From NCBI GenBank assembly GCA_947575235.1, contig CANPMT010000007.1, positions 1-64,000 on the forward strand: a DNA stretch of 64,000 nt, given 5' to 3'. Numbering within the stretch: the first letter of the stretch is position 1; each line of letters begins with the position of its first letter. This DNA is from an uncultured Porphyromonadaceae bacterium (lineage in GTDB: Bacteria > Bacteroidota > Bacteroidia > Bacteroidales > Muribaculaceae). This document shows positions 58,662-64,000 of this stretch, piece after piece. Below the pieces are notes generated by a model. The model made no database searches. It had not been told where the DNA came from and was given only the letters and a program-made list of their open reading frames with translations. Made by a program: the position numbers and the translations under genes.

Positions 58662-60410
58662 TTATCTCGAAAGGTTAGCGGTAAGGTTAGAATTGGCGCT
58701 ATCGAATCTTTTTGAGGAAGCATAGAGCCCGATGTTTGTGCCTGTAAAGCCACCGGCATTTGCAGTGGAGGTATAGGAGGCGTCAAGATTCCCGGCAAGC
58801 TTTCTCCATTCGCCATTGTTGCCGCATGAAAAGTCGAAGGCGATGCACTCTCCTGTGGAACGTATTCTCAAACCTAAGGTAGCTACATCTGCCGGTATTA
58901 CAGCAGATGCAACCATCTCCATACCGTTGTCGGATACCTGTCCCACCCAGACGGTGTGCCGTCCATTCTCCAGACTGCGGCATATCATATATTGGTGAGT
59001 CTCATCCTTGAACACCACCATCCCGGCATATTCATTCTCATTCTGAGGAATAAAAGCCATTGTGGTGGCAGCTTCATATTCATGATGCTGCACCCTGCGG
59101 CTGACGAAGGCGGGACAACTCTTGTCGCCTGTGTGTACTGGAGCGCAGCAGAGCGAGAGGCATCCGGGGTGTTCCGTGAGGGAGTAGAGGTCGGTTCCGG
59201 GGTGTCGGAGTGTCATCCACTCATCTCCCAATTCTGTAGTGTTGAAGGCAGTGTAGACAGAGAAATTGCCTGAAGTAGTGACATTTCTCGTAACCCCCTC
59301 CCTTTTCACGATGCGAGGGACAAGGGCTCCCTCCTTCACAATCTCAGGCCATCCATCGGGTGTCCATGTGACAGGCACGATATATGTCTCGCGTCCGAGG
59401 TTCTCAAATTTATTTCCGATAGGGCGGCAGGCGAGGAAAACCGCCCACCAGTCACCCTCCTTGGCCTGGATAAGGTCCGCATGTCCGGCGCAGGTGATGG
59501 GGTCTTTGCGGTCTTTAGCCAAAGTGCGCTGTGTGAGTATGGGATTCCCTTCATATGCTTTGAAAGGACCCCATGGAGAATCAGAGCGGTAGATTACCTC
59601 ACTGTGCCAGTCGCCTGTGCCACCTTCGGCAGTCATAAGGTAATAAGTTCCGTTGATATTATACATATGCGGCCCCTCACACCAGATAGGCTTCTCTTCA
59701 GGACGACAACCCTTGTCGATGAGTATTCTTCTTTCACCTACACACTTGTCAGTCGTGACATCATATTCGATCATTCGGACAGTGCGGTGGCCGGGATATT
59801 CGGGGTTGTTGCCAGGGGCATCATCATTGTTTAGGATGTAAGCCTTGCCGTCGGTGTCGAAGAATAAGGAGGGGTCGATTCCTGCCACTTCGGGCAACAT
59901 TATGGGGTCGCTCCAGTCACCGGCGGGATTCTGGGTCTTCACAAGGAAATTACCCGCGCCGACGTTGGTAGTGATCATATAATAGGTCTTGTTTGCAGGA
60001 TTATAGGAGAGACCGGGAGCGAATATGCCGCCGCTGATTTTCTGCCCCTCCATATTCTGGAGCTGAGAAGGACGGTCAAGTACATGTCCGATCTGTTCCC
60101 AGTTCATAAGGTCGCGGCTATGGAATATGGGCACACCCGGGAAATAGGAGAAGGTAGAGGTGGTGAGATAATAGTCACCTTCGCCATTTGTGCAGAGGGC
60201 AGGGTCGGAATACCAACCTGGGAGAATCGGATTGAAAAATTCCGATTCAGAAGATAGCTGGTTGTCGCGGTAGAACTTGTCAGAGCCCGAGTAATTGAAC
60301 TCCGAGAAGTTGGCTCTGCCGGCAACCGGTTGCAAATCAGCTGCCGAGATTTCGGCGTTGGCGCAACTCCCGAGGGATATCAGAGATGTGAGTATAACTA
60401 ATTTATTCAT
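58662..60410 (-). CDS. GH43-family glycosidase (beta-xylosidase/arabinofuranosidase type) with C-terminal beta-sandwich
   Basis: NPILPGWYSDPALCTNGEGDYYLTTSTFSYFPGVPIFHSRDLMNWEQIGHV. Confidence 0.92.
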   Translation of the reverse strand: MNKLVILTSLISLGSCANAEISAADLQPVAGRANFSEFNYSGSDKFYRDNQLSSESEFFNPILPGWYSDPALCTNGEGDYYLTTSTFSYFPGVPIFHSRDLMNWEQIGHVLDRPSQLQNMEGQKISGGIFAPGLSYNPANKTYYMITTNVGAGNFLVKTQNPAGDWSDPIMLPEVAGIDPSLFFDTDGKAYILNNDDAPGNNPEYPGHRTVRMIEYDVTTDKCVGERRILIDKGCRPEEKPIWCEGPHMYNINGTYYLMTAEGGTGDWHSEVIYRSDSPWGPFKAYEGNPILTQRTLAKDRKDPITCAGHADLIQAKEGDWWAVFLACRPIGNKFENLGRETYIVPVTWTPDGWPEIVKEGALVPRIVKREGVTRNVTTSGNFSVYTAFNTTELGDEWMTLRHPGTDLYSLTEHPGCLSLCCAPVHTGDKSCPAFVSRRVQHHEYEAATTMAFIPQNENEYAGMVVFKDETHQYMICRSLENGRHTVWVGQVSDNGMEMVASAVIPADVATLGLRIRSTGECIAFDFSCGNNGEWRKLAGNLDASYTSTANAGGFTGTNIGLYASSKRFDSANSNLTANLSR

Positions 60411-60479
60411 ATACGTTATGTTAGTTTGATCAACAATAAAAGGTATCTCGGACGATCATGCTATTGACTTCCAAGGATA

Positions 60480-60503
60480 GCAGGAGTTCTCACGAACTCC
60501 TGC
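60480..60503. repeat. Intercistronic hairpin between the two GH43 genes
   Basis: GCAGGAGTTC-tcac-GAACTCCTGC, 10-bp perfect stem. Confidence 0.85.
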
Positions 60504-60529
60504 CGGCCCGGAGAGTCAAAACCATATTA

Positions 60530-62143
60530 TCAATCCTTTTTACCATATTCAAAGATGTCGCAATCGATATATCCACCCGCCTTTTCCGTGGCGTAGTTGA
60601 AGATTGCCAGACGAGTTCCCATGAACAGTTTGCGGTAGTCAAACTTCATCTGGAAGGGTAGTCCGAGAGGAGTCCAGTTCGCACCGTCATAACTGTAGCT
60701 GAAGCGGGCCATGTCTTTGCCGAGGTTGAAATCGGCGTCAACCTTAAGATATACGCTGCCGGTTTTGTCGGCTGGAATCTCGGTATATCCGAGTTCCGTG
60801 TTGTGAACACCGCTGATTCTTGTCCCCTCTCTCTCCAGGTTGACCACCTGTGAGTTCATTGTGAGGAAATGACCGTTTTCAGTGCAGTTGACAGTTATGG
60901 CTCCCGTGTGGCCGTTAAAGGCAGCGAGTCCAGCCTTGTCGCCCGGCAGCATGTTGCTTATGTCAAGTTTCACATATCCCTGACAAACGGGCCCCTCCAT
61001 CCGCTGCGTAAGAGTGTTCGGGGCGTGATATAAAGTGCTTACTGAATTACGTGGAGTGGATAGCCGGAGCCAACCCTTGCGGTCGGTGAGCGAGATGCTT
61101 GCGAGTTCAGGATTGTGGTTCCATTCCCACTGGCTTTTCAGTTTCTTACCGTTGAAATCGTCAGAAGTAACTATAGAGTGGTTGAGTGTTGTCCCTTCAG
61201 GTTTGGCAGCGATCTCCGGCACATGGTCAATCATGGGCCAGCCATTTTCCCAGTTCACGGGAGATAGGGTGAGCACGCGTCCCACAGCTCCGCGGTCCTG
61301 GAAAATCATACCCCACCAGTTCCCTTGTGTATCATCGACGATAGTGCCTTGCCCGACATATCCGAATCCGGCGAAATTATCTTCGAGCACCACCTGCTTC
61401 TCGTAGGGGCCGGTAATCTTGTCGGCACGGTAGCATAGCTGACGGCGGGGTTTACCCTGAGGCCAAGAGATTATCATCAGATAATACTTTCCGTCATGCT
61501 TCACCATGCGGCTCCCCTCCAGGAGGTTTGTCTCCTCCTCATCCCTGAGATTGAGGTGAATGTGCACGCCATCCTCTTTTACATCGCTCAGGTCATTCTT
61601 TAACTCTGTTAGGATAATGTCGCCGGAGCCGGAAATAGTGTAGACCCTGTCATCTTCATCAAAGAAGAGAGAGCAGTCGTGGAAATGGGGAGGACGAGAC
61701 ACCAGTTCCCAGCTACCCTCTTTCGAGGGATTCCTTGTTGAGAAGATGTATGAGCGGTAGGGTTCGTCGTTAGGGGAGAAGAGGGCATAGAATTTACCTT
61801 TGTGATATTTGAGAGATGTAGCCCATTGTCCTTTGCCATACACAGTACCGTCATAAAGGTTGTAGCGACCGTTGTCGTCGAGGGTGTTGAAGATGTAGCT
61901 GGCATGTTCCCAGTTGACTAGATCTTTCGATTTCATCACCGGAGCGCCAGGCATCAGGTGCATGGTTGTGCTTACCATATAGTATGTGTCGCCGACGCGG
62001 ATTACGTCAGGGTCAGGGAGGTCAGCCCAGATAACCGGATTGCTGAAAGTGCCGTTGCCGAGGTCTTCGGCAAAGGAGTCCAGACATCCGAGGGAGAGGA
62101 CTGAGATTCCGATGGTACAGAATATGTGGTTAAGTTTCGTCAT
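60530..62143 (-). CDS. GH43-family glycosidase (second)
   Basis: NPVIWADLPDPDVIRVGDTYYMVSTTMHLMPGAPVMKSKDLVNWEHASYIF; likely start ATG 62143 (MTKLNHIF). Confidence 0.92.
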   Translation of the reverse strand: MTKLNHIFCTIGISVLSLGCLDSFAEDLGNGTFSNPVIWADLPDPDVIRVGDTYYMVSTTMHLMPGAPVMKSKDLVNWEHASYIFNTLDDNGRYNLYDGTVYGKGQWATSLKYHKGKFYALFSPNDEPYRSYIFSTRNPSKEGSWELVSRPPHFHDCSLFFDEDDRVYTISGSGDIILTELKNDLSDVKEDGVHIHLNLRDEEETNLLEGSRMVKHDGKYYLMIISWPQGKPRRQLCYRADKITGPYEKQVVLEDNFAGFGYVGQGTIVDDTQGNWWGMIFQDRGAVGRVLTLSPVNWENGWPMIDHVPEIAAKPEGTTLNHSIVTSDDFNGKKLKSQWEWNHNPELASISLTDRKGWLRLSTPRNSVSTLYHAPNTLTQRMEGPVCQGYVKLDISNMLPGDKAGLAAFNGHTGAITVNCTENGHFLTMNSQVVNLEREGTRISGVHNTELGYTEIPADKTGSVYLKVDADFNLGKDMARFSYSYDGANWTPLGLPFQMKFDYRKLFMGTRLAIFNYATEKAGGYIDCDIFEYGKKD

Positions 62144-62171
62144 ACGTTGATAGTGTGGATTAATCACGCCG

Positions 62172-62202
62172 CAAAATTACTTCGGGGCAGAGCAACGTCA
62201 AA
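62172..62202 (-). promoter_or_regulatory. Predicted promoter of the xylan operon (upstream of the second GH43 gene)
   Basis: minus strand TTTG (62202-62199), 19 bp, TAATTTTG (62179-62172). Confidence 0.7.
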
Positions 62203-62210
62203 TTTATGGT

Positions 62211-62268
62211 GTTACAATAACCTATTCGTATGTTACATCACGTTACAAATCCCTTTGCAAATGTTACA
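62211..62268 (-). promoter_or_regulatory. Array of four TGTAAC (GTTACA on +) boxes, candidate activator operator
   Basis: GTTACA at 62211, 62232, 62242 and 62263 (spacings 21/10/21), just upstream of the -33 element. Confidence 0.6.
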
Positions 62269-62336
62269 TGGTTTTGCAAGTGATTGATATATAATAGAAA
62301 ATAGATTCAGTTAAATTAACATAGTTTGATAAAAAT

Positions 62337-64000
62337 TCACCAGTCGTCAGTGCGGAAAGGTGAGGCAAGCAGGCCATCGCGGTTGCGGAGATTGGCATCT
62401 TCGGGGTTGTCGCTCCAGGCGTAACGCACAGCCACAGGCTCCGGCACCTGCGGAGAACTCACCACTACCATATCGCCTTTGATGACGGCATCAGCCCATA
62501 CAAACTTTCCGTCGGCACCGGCAATGGCGAAGTGGCGCAACTTCTCTCCGCCGGAAGAAAGTCCTTTTCCGGTTTGTGAGAATCTGACGAAGACCTTCCC
62601 ATTTTTCACAGTCATGCTCTCATACACCGGACCGGAGGCCTGGATTTTCTCGCCGAATATCAGTTTACGGGCACCGAGCATAAGACGGTGAGCCACAGTT
62701 TTCTTGTCGAGCGGATGAATGTCGTTCCATTCCCCGGAGTCGTATGTCACGGCCAGAGCTGTGTTGGGAATCTCTTTTGATGTCAGGAACTGCGCCTCGC
62801 GGATACGGGCCCAGCCGCTATCGGAGGGGCGGTCTTGCTTCTGCATGAAGTTGGGGAGCTGCACCATCAGGAAAGGAAGGTCGGGGCGACCTGAGAGCTC
62901 GCGCCAGTTTCTGATGAGAGAGGTGAGGTGTGACTTATAAGATGTGGGATAGCTCGCATTGGATTCACCTTGATACCAAATCACACCCTTTACCTTATAG
63001 TCGCGGAGGGGATATATCATACCGTTGTAAAGTCCCGATCCCTTCTTATCAAGGTCGGCGAGGCGCTCACGCATGGCACTCTCCAACTCAGAATCCTTTC
63101 CGACATTATATCTCCATTCACCTGAGAGAGGTATCTCCTCACCTTGTATGCCGACGATGGCATATCTCTTATCCTTGACAAACTCACCGTTGCCATAATT
63201 TGCGGTGAGGCGCACTGCAACGACATTCTCACCTTTACGCAGCACACCCGCAGGGATGGTGTATTTGCGAGGAGGATACTGATATGCTGTGGAACCCACA
63301 GATATGCCGTTTACAAACACCTCATCGGCATCAACAAGCGTTCCCATATATAATGTGGCTGTACGCCCCGCCATTTTGTCAGAGACCGTAACATTCTTAC
63401 GCATCCATACGGTCCCCTTCACGTCAAGGCCATTTTCCCTCCAAGTCCCGGGCATCTCCATCACAGGCCAATTGGAGTCATCAATGGCGGGGAGATGCCA
63501 TTTCCCGGCTCCACGGTCGGCTGATACGATATGCAGACTGTCCAATGCAGCCCGGTCAGCGATGAAACCGGGAAATTCCTTCAGATGCTCCTGGCTTATC
63601 CATCCCTCTATGGCAGAGCCACCGAGACTTGACACCAGCATCCCGACAGGCACCTTATAAGCGTCGTATGCCTCATTGGCAAAGAAATAAGCCAGGGCTG
63701 TCCAGTTGAGCACCTCAGAGGCTGTGGCAGAATGCCATGTGGCCCCTTCAGGAATACTCTCCCTGACACCCTCCGGCGATTTCTGGGTAGGCACCTTGAA
63801 ATGGCGTATCATGTGATTGTTTGATACCTCAATCTCCGGAAATTTCTCAACGAGCCGTGCGATCGGGGTCTCCTGATTGGACTGCCCCGAACAGAGCCAG
63901 ACATCACCCACCAGGACATCACGTATTACCTTGTCGTTAACTGTAAGAATAAACGGACCACCGTAGCTCTGTGGAGGGAGAGTCACATTCCAACGCCCGT
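62337..64000 (-). CDS. Sialate O-acetylesterase-like SGNH esterase (probable acetyl-xylan-type esterase), N-terminus beyond the window
   Basis: VWLCSGQSNQETPIARL, GVIWYQGESNA; reading frame stays open upstream of the ORF-track start to the window edge. Confidence 0.85.
   Translation of the reverse strand, partial: GRWNVTLPPQSYGGPFILTVNDKVIRDVLVGDVWLCSGQSNQETPIARLVEKFPEIEVSNNHMIRHFKVPTQKSPEGVRESIPEGATWHSATASEVLNWTALAYFFANEAYDAYKVPVGMLVSSLGGSAIEGWISQEHLKEFPGFIADRAALDSLHIVSADRGAGKWHLPAIDDSNWPVMEMPGTWRENGLDVKGTVWMRKNVTVSDKMAGRTATLYMGTLVDADEVFVNGISVGSTAYQYPPRKYTIPAGVLRKGENVVAVRLTANYGNGEFVKDKRYAIVGIQGEEIPLSGEWRYNVGKDSELESAMRERLADLDKKGSGLYNGMIYPLRDYKVKGVIWYQGESNASYPTSYKSHLTSLIRNWRELSGRPDLPFLMVQLPNFMQKQDRPSDSGWARIREAQFLTSKEIPNTALAVTYDSGEWNDIHPLDKKTVAHRLMLGARKLIFGEKIQASGPVYESMTVKNGKVFVRFSQTGKGLSSGGEKLRHFAIAGADGKFVWADAVIKGDMVVVSSPQVPEPVAVRYAWSDNPEDANLRNRDGLLASPFRTDDW

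Noticed and set aside
1-64000. tRNA genes, prophage, transposase or defence systems
   Set aside because: No tRNA-like cloverleaf, integrase/transposase, phage or known defence motifs were recognised on either strand. Absence was judged by eye only; tRNAscan and HMM searches would be decisive.

Overview
The window is a Bacteroidales (Muribaculaceae-like) chromosomal segment. This is judged from -33 TTTG / -7 TAnnTTTG promoters, SusC/SusD pairs and a hybrid two-component regulator. From left to right it contains: the 3' end of a 5S rRNA with its terminator; an RSH-family (p)ppGpp enzyme; a TPR-like membrane protein; gltB; ahpF-ahpC; two secreted proteins; a small membrane protein missed by the ORF track and an adjacent sRNA-like unit; tkt; a Spy-like Cys-rich protein; a frameshifted LysR regulator; a split ThrE-type exporter; purT; gltD; and two large secreted repeat proteins. 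These are followed by a cobalamin riboswitch heading a six-gene vitamin B12 capture operon (DUF4465-like protein, BtuB-like TonB receptor, surface lipoprotein, BtuG-like propeller, second propeller, large multidomain protein). The right end is a xylan utilisation locus: HTCS, GH10 with inserted CBM-like modules, DUF1735-type lipoprotein, two SusC/SusD pairs, two GH43 enzymes and an esterase cut by the window edge. The most notable observations are: (i) the expanded B12 operon, with an apparent start-codon-sequestering helix downstream of the riboswitch; (ii) four helically phased GTTACA/TGTAAC boxes directly upstream of a predicted promoter for the xylan operon, a candidate HTCS operator; (iii) a LysR frameshift lying exactly inside a perfect inverted repeat, which looks like a quasipalindrome-templated deletion; (iv) a promoter plus about 100 nt plus terminator unit with no CDS. 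All calls come from reading the sequence. No database search was run.
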